Below are positions 1 to 9,033 of a stretch of 64,000 nucleotides of DNA, piece by piece. The notes beneath the pieces are model-generated. The model did no database searches. It was given only the letters and a program-made list of their open reading frames with translations, and was not told the DNA's origin. Source of the DNA: Tahibacter soli (GTDB taxonomy: Bacteria; Pseudomonadota; Gammaproteobacteria; Xanthomonadales; Rhodanobacteraceae); NCBI RefSeq assembly GCF_025717065.2, contig NZ_JAOVZO020000020.1:372001-436000 (forward strand), given 5' to 3'. Position 1 is the first letter of the stretch, and each line of letters opens with the position of its first letter. The position numbers were made by a program, and so were the translations under genes.

Positions 1-79
1 GCCGACGGTTCGGCGCCAGTTGGCCTCTCAACGGCGACGACAGGCAAGGACGGAATCCTCCTTTTTCCTCCAGACGGGC

Positions 80-1285
80 ATGGCGATGCATGACGACCTG
101 AAAATCGGCGCCTGGAGCGCCCGCCGCTCGACCGGCGAACTCGTCCGCGACGACGGCCGCGTCGAACGCATCGAGCCGCGCCTGATGGACCTCCTGCTGC
201 GGCTCGCGCGCGAACCCGGCACCGTGGTGTCGCGCGAAGCGATCCTCGCCGACGTGTGGCCCGGCGTGGTCGTCGACGACGACGCCCTCGCCCGCGCCGT
301 GTCGCGCCTGCGCCGCGCGCTCGGCGACGATGCGAAATCGCCGCGCTACGTCGAAACGATTCCCAAGCGCGGCTATCGGCTGATCGCGCCGGTCGGCGCG
401 GCCGTCGCGCGCGCGCCGAAGCGCCGAGCGGGCGTATGGGCGGGCATCGCCGCCGCGCTCGGCGTCGCGGCGGTCGCGCTCGTGCCGCTCGCGCTCGGCG
501 GCTACGCGCCGCACGCCGACGCGAAGGCGACCGTCGCACGCGCCGACGATTTCTACGGGCAGTACACGCGCACCGACAACGAAGCCGCGATCGAGCTGTA
601 CGAACGCATCATCGGCCGCGATTCCGAATACGCGCCGGCGTACGCGGGCCTCGCCAACGCGCTCGTGCAGCGCGCGATCCGCTGGCCCGGCCCGCCCGGC
701 TCGGTCGAGTTCACGCAGCTGCGCGACGCGCTGCGCGCCGATGCGCTGGCCTCGCCGTTCGCGCAGGCGCAGCTCGAACGCGCGGCCATGCTCGCCGAGC
801 GCGCTCTGCGGCTCGCGCCGAACGACGCGGCGGCGCTCAAGGCGCTCGGCTTCGTCGCCAGCGCGCGGCGCGATTTTCCGGCCGCGCTCGCGGCCTACCG
901 GCACGCGCTCGCGCGCGATCCCGAGTCGTGGGGCGTCATGATCAACGTCGGCGACGTGCTGGAAATCGCCGGCGACGCGGCGCAGGCCGTGCCGTACTTC
1001 GAAGCGGCGTACGCGGCGATGGTGCGCGCGTATCCGGCGCAGGCCGCGCGCGTGCAGCCGTGGCTCGCGCCGCTCGGCGTCGCGATCGGCGACCGCTATC
1101 GCGACGGCGGCGATACGCGCAACGCGGAATCGTGGTATCGCCGCGCGCTCGACGACGCGCCGCTCAACCCAGACGCAACCGCGAAACTCGCGGGCCTGTT
1201 GCGCGCGACCGGCCGTGCCGAGGCGGCGACGCGCGTCTGCGAGGATCTGCGCCGCCGCGTGGGGCCGCGCGAGGATTGCGTCTAG
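80..1285 (+). CDS. CadC-like winged-helix regulator with membrane anchor and TPR region
   Basis: A transcriptional regulator of 401 residues. Residues about 5-105 form an OmpR/PhoB-type winged helix (Trans_reg_C), ending in the typical wing segment YVETIPKRGYRLIAPV. One hydrophobic membrane segment follows at about 118-141. The C-terminal 250 residues are alpha-helical with TPR-like repeats (for example AALAAYRHALARDP). This is the layout of ToxR/CadC-type one-component sensors: cytoplasmic DNA-binding domain, one membrane pass, periplasmic TPR sensor. ATG at 80 was chosen over upstream codons because it starts just before the domain; ATG at 86 is equally possible. It stands alone and converges on panE, so the regulated genes and the signal are unknown. 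Confidence 0.8.
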   Translation: MAMHDDLKIGAWSARRSTGELVRDDGRVERIEPRLMDLLLRLAREPGTVVSREAILADVWPGVVVDDDALARAVSRLRRALGDDAKSPRYVETIPKRGYRLIAPVGAAVARAPKRRAGVWAGIAAALGVAAVALVPLALGGYAPHADAKATVARADDFYGQYTRTDNEAAIELYERIIGRDSEYAPAYAGLANALVQRAIRWPGPPGSVEFTQLRDALRADALASPFAQAQLERAAMLAERALRLAPNDAAALKALGFVASARRDFPAALAAYRHALARDPESWGVMINVGDVLEIAGDAAQAVPYFEAAYAAMVRAYPAQAARVQPWLAPLGVAIGDRYRDGGDTRNAESWYRRALDDAPLNPDATAKLAGLLRATGRAEAATRVCEDLRRRVGPREDCV

Positions 1286-1298
1286 AGAACGATCCCGG

Positions 1299-2213
1299 CT
1301 AAAGCGTTCGCGCGCCTTCGTACACGCGCAGATGCGCGCAGGCAGTCGCGAGCAGCGGCAGGTCGAGCCCGGCGCGCGCGCCGCGCGCGACGAGATCGCC
1401 CAGGATGTGCTCGCACTCGGTGCGCGCGCCGCGCTCGAGATCGCGCAGCATCGACGCCGTCAGCGGCGAGTTGGCCGCCGTGAGGCTCGTATCGGAATCG
1501 GCGGCCGACGCGTCGCCCACCGGGTGCCCGCACGCCTGCGCCACGCTGCGTGCTTCGGCGTAGCAGCGGCGCATCAGCGCAGTGCCGTCGGGCGTCGCGA
1601 CGATCTGCCCGATGCTGCCGCGCATGACGCAGGTCATCGCGGCGAGCGTTGAAAGAAATGCCCATTTTTCCCACATCGCGGCGACGATGCGTTCGCTGTG
1701 CGTCACCGATACCGGCATCGCGAGCAGCGCCGGCGCGATCTCGGCGGTGCGCGGATCTTCACGGCGCGCACCGAACGTCAGGCGATGCACCTTGCCCAGA
1801 TGCCGCACGACGCCGTCGTCCTGCAGCGTGACCGGAATGTGACACAGGCCGCCCCAGACGCGCTCGGCGCCGAACGCGAGATCGAGCGCGTCGAGATGAC
1901 GCATGCCGTTGAGCAGCGGCACGACGCGCGTGCGCGCGCCGATCGCCGGCGCGATCGCGGCGATCGCGCTGTCGAGGTCGTACGCCTTGCACGCGAGCAG
2001 CACGACGTCGAACGACGCGCCGGGCGGAATCGTCACGAGCGTCGACACGGGGGCGGCGAAGTCGCCGTGTTCGCTGACCACGCGCAGGCCTTCGGCGCGC
2101 AGGCGTTCGGCGCGCGCGGGCCGCACCAGAAACGTCACGTCGCTGCCCGACTCGATCAGGCGGGCGCCGAAGTAGGCGCCGGTCGCGCCGGCGCCGAGTA
2201 CGAGGATTTTCAT
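1299..2213 (-). CDS. panE: 2-dehydropantoate 2-reductase
   Basis: Ketopantoate reductase (304 residues), reducing 2-dehydropantoate to pantoate with NADPH for pantothenate and CoA synthesis in the cytoplasm. The N-terminus carries the Rossmann motif GAGATGAYFGA at residues 7-17. LLACKAYD holds the conserved lysine, and the C-terminal ApbA/PanE helical domain is complete. Its ATG shares one base with the pilZ stop (TAATG on the minus strand), so translation is probably coupled. It is the last gene of the long minus-strand unit. PanE paralogues acting on other 2-oxo acids cannot be excluded. Confidence 0.88.
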   Translation of the reverse strand: MKILVLGAGATGAYFGARLIESGSDVTFLVRPARAERLRAEGLRVVSEHGDFAAPVSTLVTIPPGASFDVVLLACKAYDLDSAIAAIAPAIGARTRVVPLLNGMRHLDALDLAFGAERVWGGLCHIPVTLQDDGVVRHLGKVHRLTFGARREDPRTAEIAPALLAMPVSVTHSERIVAAMWEKWAFLSTLAAMTCVMRGSIGQIVATPDGTALMRRCYAEARSVAQACGHPVGDASAADSDTSLTAANSPLTASMLRDLERGARTECEHILGDLVARGARAGLDLPLLATACAHLRVYEGARTL

Positions 2214-2581
2214 TACATCGTGTGCGTCGGGCGGTCGGAACCGAGAATGCCGGCGAGAATCGATTCGATCTTCGTGCGCGCCGTTTCGCCGTCGGCCGAT
2301 TCGTTGAACTGCACGCCGATGCCGGCCGTGCGATTGCCCTGCGCGCCCGCGGGCGTGATCCAGACGACTTTTCCGGCGACCGGCAGGCGGTCTTTCTCGT
2401 CCATCAGCGTCAGGAGGATGAACACCTCGTCGCCGAGCGTGTAGCGCTTGGCGGTCGGCACGAACAATCCGCCGCCGCGTACGAACGGCATGTACGCGTT
2501 GTACAGCGCGCCGCGATCCTTGATCGCGAGCGAGAGGATGCCCTGCCGCGGCATGCCGCCGCCCGTTGCGGGAGTGACCAT
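2213..2581 (-). CDS. pilZ: PilZ domain protein, type IV pilus biogenesis
   Basis: A small PilZ-type protein of 122 residues. The position directly downstream of holB, and the sequence (LSLAIKDRGALYNAYMPF near the N-terminus, GGGLFVPT), match PilZ of Pseudomonas and Xanthomonas, which is required for type IV pilus assembly. The canonical c-di-GMP motifs RxxxR and D/NxSxxG are not seen. Orthologues of this kind do not bind c-di-GMP but act through FimX and PilB; that part is family knowledge, not shown here. Confidence 0.88.
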   Translation of the reverse strand: MVTPATGGGMPRQGILSLAIKDRGALYNAYMPFVRGGGLFVPTAKRYTLGDEVFILLTLMDEKDRLPVAGKVVWITPAGAQGNRTAGIGVQFNESADGETARTKIESILAGILGSDRPTHTM

Positions 2582-2585
2582 GGCG

Positions 2586-3539
2586 TTACGACCTCCGAGG
2601 CGCCAGCTCGCGCCAGCTGAGCAACAGTTCGAGTATCAGGAGTTCCGAGCGGACCGGCGTGCGCAGCAACTCGCGCACGCGCCCGGCCTCGCGGAACCAC
2701 GGAGCAAGCTTGTTGAAATCGACCGGTGCGGTCAAGGCGAGCGGCCCGCGCGCGGCGACGGCGCTCGCCGCGCCTTCGGCCGACGCGAGCTGCGCGGCGA
2801 ACCACAGGCGCCGTTCGCCCTCGGTCTTCGCCCAGCGATTGGCGACCTCGGCGCAGCTGCCGCGACCGGCCCACAGCGCGGCGAGATCCTTGGCGACTTC
2901 GGCGCGCAGCGCCAGGCCGTCGCCGCGCGCGAGTTCGAGCGCGACGCCGGGATTGCCGGCCGCGGCGTCGAGCGCGGTGTCGGCGTCGTTGAGCCCTTCG
3001 CTCTTGAGCCAAGCGATCGCGGCAGAACGGTCGGGCAGCGCGAAATCGAGCCGCTGGCAGCGCGAACGGATCGTCGCGGGCAGCCGCGACGACTGGTCGC
3101 TCACGAGGATCATCACGGTGCCGGCGCCGGGCTCCTCGAGCGTCTTGAGCAGCGCGTTCGCCGCGGCCGTGTTCATGAGGTCGGCCGGATCGATCGTCGC
3201 GACCTGGAAGCCGCCGAACTGCGCGGTCATCGAAAGGCGGCCCGACAGCACGCGAATCTGTTCGACGACGATTTCGGTGCGCGGCTTGCCGTCGTCGCGC
3301 AGCTCGATGCCGACGCCGGTGCGGTCGGGGTGGCTGCCGGCCTTGACCAGGAGGCAGCCGCGGCAGCGGCCGCACGCGTCGTCGCCGCGCTGCTCGCACA
3401 GCAGGAACGCGGCGAGCCGCGCGGCGAACGCGCGCTTGCCGAGACCGGCGGGACCCGACAGCAGCAGCGCGTGCGGCATCGCGCCGCGGCGCTGGCGTTC
3501 GACCACATTTTGCCAAAGCGACTTGTTCCAGTCGGTCAT
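2586..3539 (-). CDS. holB: DNA polymerase III delta prime subunit
   Basis: Clamp-loader subunit delta prime, 317 residues, the stator of the DnaX complex that loads the beta clamp. The N-terminal AAA+ fold has GPAGLGKR, a degenerate P-loop as is usual for this non-hydrolysing subunit. Four cysteines (CEQ then CGRCRGC) form the family's zinc module. NALLKTLEEPG and the SRC motif (IRSRCQRLDF) are present. The reading frame is open far upstream, but ATG at 3539 overlaps the tmk stop (ATGA) and begins the family N-terminus (MTDWNKSLW), so it is taken as the start. Confidence 0.94.
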   Translation of the reverse strand: MTDWNKSLWQNVVERQRRGAMPHALLLSGPAGLGKRAFAARLAAFLLCEQRGDDACGRCRGCLLVKAGSHPDRTGVGIELRDDGKPRTEIVVEQIRVLSGRLSMTAQFGGFQVATIDPADLMNTAAANALLKTLEEPGAGTVMILVSDQSSRLPATIRSRCQRLDFALPDRSAAIAWLKSEGLNDADTALDAAAGNPGVALELARGDGLALRAEVAKDLAALWAGRGSCAEVANRWAKTEGERRLWFAAQLASAEGAASAVAARGPLALTAPVDFNKLAPWFREAGRVRELLRTPVRSELLILELLLSWRELAPRRS

Positions 3540-4180
3540 CGCGCGCGCTCCGTGCGGTCGGCGACGAATTCGGCCGCGATGCGGCGCACGTCGGCGAGCA
3601 CGTCGGCCAGCGGGCGGCTGGCGTCGACGATGCGAAAGCGCGCGGGATCGCCCTCGGCACGCGCGCGGTAGGCGGCGCGCACGCGCTCGAAGAAGTCGAC
3701 GCGCTCGCGTTCGATGCGGTCGGCGCCGTCGCTGCGCGTACCGATGCGCGCGAGGCCCTGCTCGACCGGCACGTCGAGCAGCAGGGTCAGATCGGGCCGC
3801 AGGCCGCCGGTTGCCCAGCGTTCGAGGTCGGCGATGCGTTCGACCGGCTGGCCGCGGCCGCCGCCCTGGTACGCGTAGCTCGCGTCGGTGTAGCGGTCGG
3901 ACAGCACCCACTGCCCCGCCGCGAGCGCCGGCCGGATGCGCTCGTGCACGAGCTGCGCCCGCGCGGCGAACATCAGCAGCAGCTCGGTTTCGCCGCTCAG
4001 GCCGTGAAAATCCGGATGCAGCACGATATGGCGGATCGCTTCGCCGGCCTTCGTCGCGCCGGGCTCGCGCGTGACGACGACGTCGACGCCGGCCTGTTCG
4101 AGCGCCTCGCGCAAGGTCGCGAGCACGGTGCTCTTGCCCGCGCCTTCGCCGCCTTCGAGCGTGATGAACCTGCCTGTCAT
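3536..4180 (-). CDS. tmk: thymidylate kinase (dTMP kinase)
   Basis: Phosphorylates dTMP to dTDP for DNA synthesis. The 214-residue protein has the P-loop GGEGAGKST near residues 10-18, the dTMP-binding TREPG segment, and DRYTDASYAYQGGGRG, which holds the conserved DR(Y/F) and lid-adjacent residues. The usual EPGGT is EPGAT here, a mild substitution. The gene lies between mltG and holB, the order found across gammaproteobacteria, and its stop overlaps the holB start. Confidence 0.95.
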   Translation of the reverse strand: MTGRFITLEGGEGAGKSTVLATLREALEQAGVDVVVTREPGATKAGEAIRHIVLHPDFHGLSGETELLLMFAARAQLVHERIRPALAAGQWVLSDRYTDASYAYQGGGRGQPVERIADLERWATGGLRPDLTLLLDVPVEQGLARIGTRSDGADRIERERVDFFERVRAAYRARAEGDPARFRIVDASRPLADVLADVRRIAAEFVADRTERAR

Positions 4181-4193
4181 GGCGCCGATCCCG

Positions 4194-5240
4194 TCATTGA
4201 TTGCGCCTCAGCTGAAACTTCGCGACCGCGCGATTGTGCGCTTCGAGATTGTCGGTGAATTCGTGCGAGCCGTCGCCGCGCGCGACGAAGTACAGGCTCT
4301 TGCCTTCGTTCGGGTGCACCGCGGCGACGAGCGCGGCCTTGCCCGGCAGCGCGATCGGCGTCGGCGGCAGGCCGGCGCGCGTGTAGGTGTTGTACGGCGT
4401 GTCGGTTTCGAGATCGCGCCGGCGCAGGTTGCCGTCGAAGCTCGCGCCGAGGCCGTAGATCACGGTCGGATCGGTGGCCAGACGCATGCCGATCTTCAGG
4501 CGCCGCACGAACACGCCGGCGATCTCCGGCCGCTCGCTCGCCTTGCCGGTTTCGCGTTCGATGATCGACGCCAGCGTCAGCGCTTCGTACGGCGTGTCGA
4601 TCGGCAGGTCGGGCGCGCGCGTCGCCCAGACTTCGTCGAGCGTCTTGGCCATCGCCGCGTGCGCGCGCCGGTAGATGTCGAGGTCGCTGTCGCCGCGCGT
4701 GAACGTGTAGGTCTCGGGCAGGAAGAGGCCTTCCGGCATCTGCCCGCCGGCGCCCAGGCGCTGCATCAGTTCGTCGTCGGACAGCGTGGTGACCGTCTGC
4801 GCGAGATCGGCGCGCTGCGCGACCGCCGCGCGCATTTGTTTGAATGTCCACCCTTCCACGATGGTAACGCGATGCTGCAGCACGTCGCCGTCGGCCATGC
4901 GCTGCAGCAGCGTGCGCGGCGTCGTGCCGGGCGGCACCGCGTATTCGCCGGCGTGCAGCTTGCCCGTCACGCGCATGCGCTCGGACAGCGCGCGCCAGTA
5001 CAGGTCGGGCGCCTGCGACAGGCCGGCCTGCTTGACCGTGCGCACGATCGCGTTGAACGACGAACCGGGCGGCACGTCGATCGTGACTTCCCCGGTCTGC
5101 GCGAGCGGCGCGTTCGTGAAGCGGTCCCATTCGGAATAGAACCACAGGCCCGCGACGAACGCCGCGAGCAGCAGTACGAAGATCAGCGCGCCCCAGCCGC
5201 GGCGGCGCGGTTTGTCGTTCTTTTTCTTCGCTTTGCCCAT
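4194..5240 (-). CDS. mltG: endolytic murein transglycosylase
   Basis: Inner-membrane lytic transglycosylase that cuts nascent glycan strands and ends peptidoglycan polymerisation. The 348-residue protein has a basic cytoplasmic tail, one membrane segment at about 16-36, and a YceG/MltG domain with the catalytic glutamate in ASIIERETG. ATG at 5240 overlaps the pabC stop (ATGA), which fixes the start; the longer open frame upstream is only the shadow of pabC. The pabC-mltG-tmk-holB order is conserved. Confidence 0.94.
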   Translation of the reverse strand: MGKAKKKNDKPRRRGWGALIFVLLLAAFVAGLWFYSEWDRFTNAPLAQTGEVTIDVPPGSSFNAIVRTVKQAGLSQAPDLYWRALSERMRVTGKLHAGEYAVPPGTTPRTLLQRMADGDVLQHRVTIVEGWTFKQMRAAVAQRADLAQTVTTLSDDELMQRLGAGGQMPEGLFLPETYTFTRGDSDLDIYRRAHAAMAKTLDEVWATRAPDLPIDTPYEALTLASIIERETGKASERPEIAGVFVRRLKIGMRLATDPTVIYGLGASFDGNLRRRDLETDTPYNTYTRAGLPPTPIALPGKAALVAAVHPNEGKSLYFVARGDGSHEFTDNLEAHNRAVAKFQLRRNQ

Positions 5241-6052
5241 CAGATCATCCAGCCTTGTGCGCGCCACTGCGCCTGCAGCGAACGCGTCGTTGTCCCGATC
5301 GCGTACGTCGTCGCGCCGATCGCCGCGACCGGCACGATGCCGCGCAGGCTCGACGTCAGAAACACCTCGTCGGCGCTCCGCAATTCTTCGATGCCGATAT
5401 CGCGTACGACGACGTCGCCGCCCGAGAGCACTTGCGCGCGCGCCACGCCGGCGACGCCGCAGCGCTCGACCGACGGCGTCGCGAGCATGCCATCGATGCG
5501 CGCAAAAAGATTGGCCGAGGTCGCGGAAATCGCACGGCCGTGCGCGTCGCACATCAGGCCTTCGGCGAAGTCGGCGTCGTCCCATTCGGCGCGCGCGATT
5601 ACCTGTTCGAGCCGGTTCGCGTGCTTGATGCCCGCGAGCGCCGACGGCGTCGCATAGCGCGTCTCGCATTCGTACAGGCGCACGCCGTCGGCGTACCAGG
5701 ACGGCGACACGACCGGCGCGGGCGCAGCCGTCACGATCAGGGTCGGCCGCGGTTCGCGCGGCGGCGCGTAGCCGCGCTCGCCGACGCCGCGCGTGACCGT
5801 CACGCGTACCACCGCACGCGCGATGCCGTCGCTGCGCGCGGCGCACTCCGCGGCGAGCGCGGCCAGGTCCGGCAGCGGCAGGCGCAGGCGCGCGCAGCCG
5901 TCGGCGAGCCGCGTGAGATGGCGCGGCCACAGCGGCGCGCTGCCGCCGACGAACAGCATCGTCTCGAACAGCGCGTCGCCGTACAGCACGCCGCGGTCGT
6001 GCGGCGACAGCATGCCGTCGGGCCGGCCGTCGACGGACGTGCGCGTCGTCAC
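5240..6052 (-). CDS. pabC: aminodeoxychorismate lyase
   Basis: Fold-type IV PLP enzyme (270 residues) that converts 4-amino-4-deoxychorismate to p-aminobenzoate and pyruvate for folate. DRGVLYGDALFET at the N-terminus is the family signature; GIKHANRLEQ contains the expected PLP lysine; the C-terminal EVFLTSSLRGI segment is also typical. The start is GTG at 6052, overlapping the pabB stop (GTGA). Branched-chain or D-amino-acid transaminases share the fold, but position after pabB decides the assignment. Confidence 0.9.
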   Translation of the reverse strand: MTTRTSVDGRPDGMLSPHDRGVLYGDALFETMLFVGGSAPLWPRHLTRLADGCARLRLPLPDLAALAAECAARSDGIARAVVRVTVTRGVGERGYAPPREPRPTLIVTAAPAPVVSPSWYADGVRLYECETRYATPSALAGIKHANRLEQVIARAEWDDADFAEGLMCDAHGRAISATSANLFARIDGMLATPSVERCGVAGVARAQVLSGGDVVVRDIGIEELRSADEVFLTSSLRGIVPVAAIGATTYAIGTTTRSLQAQWRAQGWMI

Positions 6053-7410
6053 GCGTCGATCCCGAGCGCGCGCAACAGGCCCCTGGCCTTCGCGCGCGTT
6101 TCGTCGAGTTCGCGCGACGCGTCGGAGTCGACGACGATGCCGGCGCCGGCGCGCAGGCGCAGGTCGCGTCCGTGCTGCGCGATCGTGCGGATCAGAATAT
6201 TGCAGTCCATGTCGCCGTCGCGATTGAGATAGCCCATCGCACCGGTATAGGCGCCGCGACCGCAGCGTTCAAGCTCGGCGATGATCTGCATGCAGCGCAC
6301 CTTCGGGCAGCCGGTGATCGTGCCGCCCGGAAACACCGCGCGGATCACGGCGCCGGGCGTGACGCCCGCGCGCAGCCGCGCGCGTACGTTCGACACGATG
6401 TGGTGCACGTGCGCATAGGTTTCGACGCTCATCAGTTCGTCGACCTCGACCGACCCCGGCACCGCGATGCGGCCGAGGTCGTTGCGTTCGAGGTCGATCA
6501 GCATGACGTGCTCTGCGCGTTCTTTCGGGTGGCCGACGAGTTCGCGCATCAGCGACGCGTCGTCGTCGCCGGCGAAGCGCGCGCGCGTACCGGCGATCGG
6601 TCGCGTCTGCACGCGCTCGCCGCGCACTTCGACGAGGCGTTCGGGCGACGACGACAGCACCGCGCCGTCGCGCCACTGGAATAGTCCGGCAAACGGCGAC
6701 GGATTCGCGCGGCGCAGGTTCGCGTACAGCGCCGCGGGCGCGGTGTCGGCGGCGAGGTGCGCGCGCCATTCGCGCGACAGGTTCACCTGGAACACGTCGC
6801 CCGCGGAGAGGTACTCGAGCACGCGCGCGACGCCGTCGAGAAAGCGCTGCGGCTCGTCCTCGTCGATGCGCTCGAGCGCGACGGCGTGCGGCGCCGGTGC
6901 GCAGGCTCGCGCGAGGTCGGCGGCGACCGTGTCGAGCAGGTCTTCGTGGCCGGGTTCGGCGACGAGCAGCGTCACGGCGCGCGCATGATCGACGAGCACG
7001 GCGACGGGGCAGCGCAGCGCCACGGCGCGCGGCAGCGCGGTGTCGGGCGCGTCGGGCAGGCGCAGCACCGGTTCGACTTGCGCGGCGAGTTCGTAGGCGA
7101 GAAAAAACGCCCAGCCGCCGCGAAACGGCAGCTCCGACGCTTCGGGTTCGACGCGCTCGCCGCTCCAGCGCGTATCGAGCGCGGCAAGGAAGTCGGCGCC
7201 GCGTTCGACGCCCGCGCCATCGCGCACGCGGCCGTCGTGCCCGAGCGCGAGCGACGCTTGTGGAAAAGCGCACAAAATATCCCAGCGCGCCTGCGCCGGG
7301 CCGTGCGCGACGCTCTCGAACAGGCACGGGTAGCGCGCGGGGTCGAGCGCGGCGAGCGCGAGAAGGTCGTGCTTGCCGGGCAGTTCGCGGGTGACGTGGG
7401 TCGAGGGCAT
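6049..7410 (-). CDS. pabB: aminodeoxychorismate synthase component I
   Basis: Chorismate-utilising enzyme of 453 residues, expected to aminate chorismate to 4-amino-4-deoxychorismate for PabC. The C-terminal chorismate-binding domain is complete: FQVNLSREW, SSSPERLVE, LIDLERNDLGR, FPGGTITGCPK and YTGAMGYL are all visible. At residues 271-275 it reads PIAGT where E. coli PabB has PIKGT; alanine replaces the lysine that forms the covalent intermediate, as in anthranilate synthase TrpE. Context (pabC next door) argues for folate. ATG at 7410 was chosen because the frame upstream enters a palindromic repeat. Confidence 0.88.
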   Translation of the reverse strand: MPSTHVTRELPGKHDLLALAALDPARYPCLFESVAHGPAQARWDILCAFPQASLALGHDGRVRDGAGVERGADFLAALDTRWSGERVEPEASELPFRGGWAFFLAYELAAQVEPVLRLPDAPDTALPRAVALRCPVAVLVDHARAVTLLVAEPGHEDLLDTVAADLARACAPAPHAVALERIDEDEPQRFLDGVARVLEYLSAGDVFQVNLSREWRAHLAADTAPAALYANLRRANPSPFAGLFQWRDGAVLSSSPERLVEVRGERVQTRPIAGTRARFAGDDDASLMRELVGHPKERAEHVMLIDLERNDLGRIAVPGSVEVDELMSVETYAHVHHIVSNVRARLRAGVTPGAVIRAVFPGGTITGCPKVRCMQIIAELERCGRGAYTGAMGYLNRDGDMDCNILIRTIAQHGRDLRLRAGAGIVVDSDASRELDETRAKARGLLRALGIDA

Positions 7411-7423
7411 AGAACCTGTTGCT

Positions 7424-7607
7424 CCCTCTCCCCCAACCCCGTTGGGGGAGAGGGCCGGGGTGAGGGGGGCGGCGCATCGTGCTGCGTCAACGTCGAGGAA
7501 GTGCGATGCGTCGCCCCCTTGACGTACATGGACGTACGAATGCCGCGGGTGCAGGATGCACAGGAGCGGCCACCCCACCCTCTCCCCGAGCAGGCTCGGG
7601 GAGAGGG
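7424..7607. repeat. paired-palindrome intergenic element, copy 1
   Basis: Between the pabB start and the fabF stop lies a composite inverted repeat. The left hairpin is a perfect 13-bp stem (7424-7436 with 7442-7454, CCCTCTCCCCCAA). The right hairpin has a 13-bp stem (7578-7590 with 7595-7607, CCCTCTCCCCGAG). Between them GGGGGCGGCGCATCG near 7465-7479 pairs with CGATGCGTCGCCCCC (7504-7518) with one mismatch. A second copy of the same architecture lies at 32309-32443. It sits inside the fabF-pabB gap, so it would be transcribed with the operon. Confidence 0.85.
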
Positions 7608-7620
7608 CTTCAGACGAGCG

Positions 7621-8859
7621 TCAAACCCGCCGGAACACCAGCGTCCCGTTCGTCCCGCCGAACCCGAACGAGTTCGACAGCACGATGTCGAGCTGCGCGT
7701 CGCGCGCCGTGTTCGGCACGTAGTCGAGGTCGCAGCCCTCGCCCGGTTCGTCGAGGTTGATCGTCGGCGGCACGACGCCGTGATGCATCGCCAGCACGCT
7801 GAAGATCGCTTCCACGCCGCCCGCGGCGCCGAGCAGATGGCCCGTCATCGACTTCGTCGACGACACCATCACCTTGTGCGCGTAGTCGCCGAAGCACGTC
7901 TTCGTCGCCTGCGTCTCGGCGAGATCGCCGGCCGGCGTCGAGGTGCCGTGCGCGTTGATGTACTGCACGTCGGTCGGGTTGAGGCCGGCATCCTTGAGCG
8001 CGTTGGCCATGCAGCGCGCCGCGCCCTCGCCGTTCTCGCTCGGCGACGTCATGTGGTACGCGTCGCCGCTCATGCCGAAACCGGCGAGTTCGGCGTAGAT
8101 GCGCGCGCCGCGCGCCTTGGCGTGTTCGTATTCTTCGAGCACGACGACGCCGGCGCCGTCGGCCAGCACGAAGCCGTCGCGATCCTTGTCCCACGGACGG
8201 CTCGCGCGCGTCGGTTCATCGTTGCGATGCGACATCGCGCGCGCCGAGCAGAAGCCGCCGATCGCCGTGCCCGTCGTCGCGTACTCGGCGCCGCCGGCCA
8301 CCATCACGTCGGCGTCGCCGTACGCGATCAGGCGCGCGGCCAGGCCGATGTTGTGCGTCGCGGTCGTGCACGCAGTGACGGTCGCGAGGTTCGGGCCCTT
8401 GATGCCGGTCATGATCGACAGATGGCCGGAAATCATGTTGATGATCGTCGACGGCACGAAGAACGGCGAAATCTTGCGCGGTCCGCCTTCGGCGAGCTGC
8501 TGGCTCGTGCGTTCGATCGTCGTGATGCCGCCGATGCCGGCGCCGACGGAAACGCCGATGCGCTCGGCGTTCGCTTCGGTGACTTCGAGGCCCGAATCCT
8601 TCATCGCTTCGAGCGACGCGGCGACGCCGTAGTGGATGAACGGGTCCATTTTCTTGACGTCCTTCGGCGCGATCCAGCGCGTCGGGTCGAAATCGCGCAC
8701 TTCGCCGGCGATGCGCGTGGAATAGCCCGCGGCGTCGAAATGCGTGATCGGACCGATGCCGCTGACGCCCGACACGACGTTGTTCCATGCCGTGACGAGG
8801 TCGTTGCCGACGGGACTCAAAATGCCAAGACCGGTAATGACGACGCGTCGCTTGCTCAT
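7621..8859 (-). CDS. fabF: 3-oxoacyl-ACP synthase II
   Basis: Elongating condensing enzyme of type II fatty acid synthesis, adding malonyl-ACP to acyl-ACP. The 412 residues match the family length. The catalytic triad is visible as C164 (VTACTT), H304 ([11 protein letters not shown]) and H341 ([12 protein letters not shown]). The last gene of the fab cluster, following acpP after a gap of 231 bp that contains a terminator-like hairpin. KAS II, not KAS I, is inferred from the acpP neighbour and overall similarity. Confidence 0.95.
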   Translation of the reverse strand: MSKRRVVITGLGILSPVGNDLVTAWNNVVSGVSGIGPITHFDAAGYSTRIAGEVRDFDPTRWIAPKDVKKMDPFIHYGVAASLEAMKDSGLEVTEANAERIGVSVGAGIGGITTIERTSQQLAEGGPRKISPFFVPSTIINMISGHLSIMTGIKGPNLATVTACTTATHNIGLAARLIAYGDADVMVAGGAEYATTGTAIGGFCSARAMSHRNDEPTRASRPWDKDRDGFVLADGAGVVVLEEYEHAKARGARIYAELAGFGMSGDAYHMTSPSENGEGAARCMANALKDAGLNPTDVQYINAHGTSTPAGDLAETQATKTCFGDYAHKVMVSSTKSMTGHLLGAAGGVEAIFSVLAMHHGVVPPTINLDEPGEGCDLDYVPNTARDAQLDIVLSNSFGFGGTNGTLVFRRV

Positions 8860-9033
8860 CGTGAACTTCCAATTGAACGTTCGCGCACGCCGCGGCGGAT
8901 CGGGCGTGGCCGTCCCGGCGCTGCCCTGGTATGGCGATGCGGCGCGCGCTCGCGCGGCCGGTCGGCGTGGTCGGATCTGCAGATGGCGTGGCGTTGCCGC
9001 GTCAACCGCGCGGCGGCCGCAACGCTATGGAAT

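Noticed and set aside
3540..3911. N-terminal extension of holB
   Set aside because: The upstream frame is the shadow of tmk; the ATG overlapping the tmk stop gives the family N-terminus.
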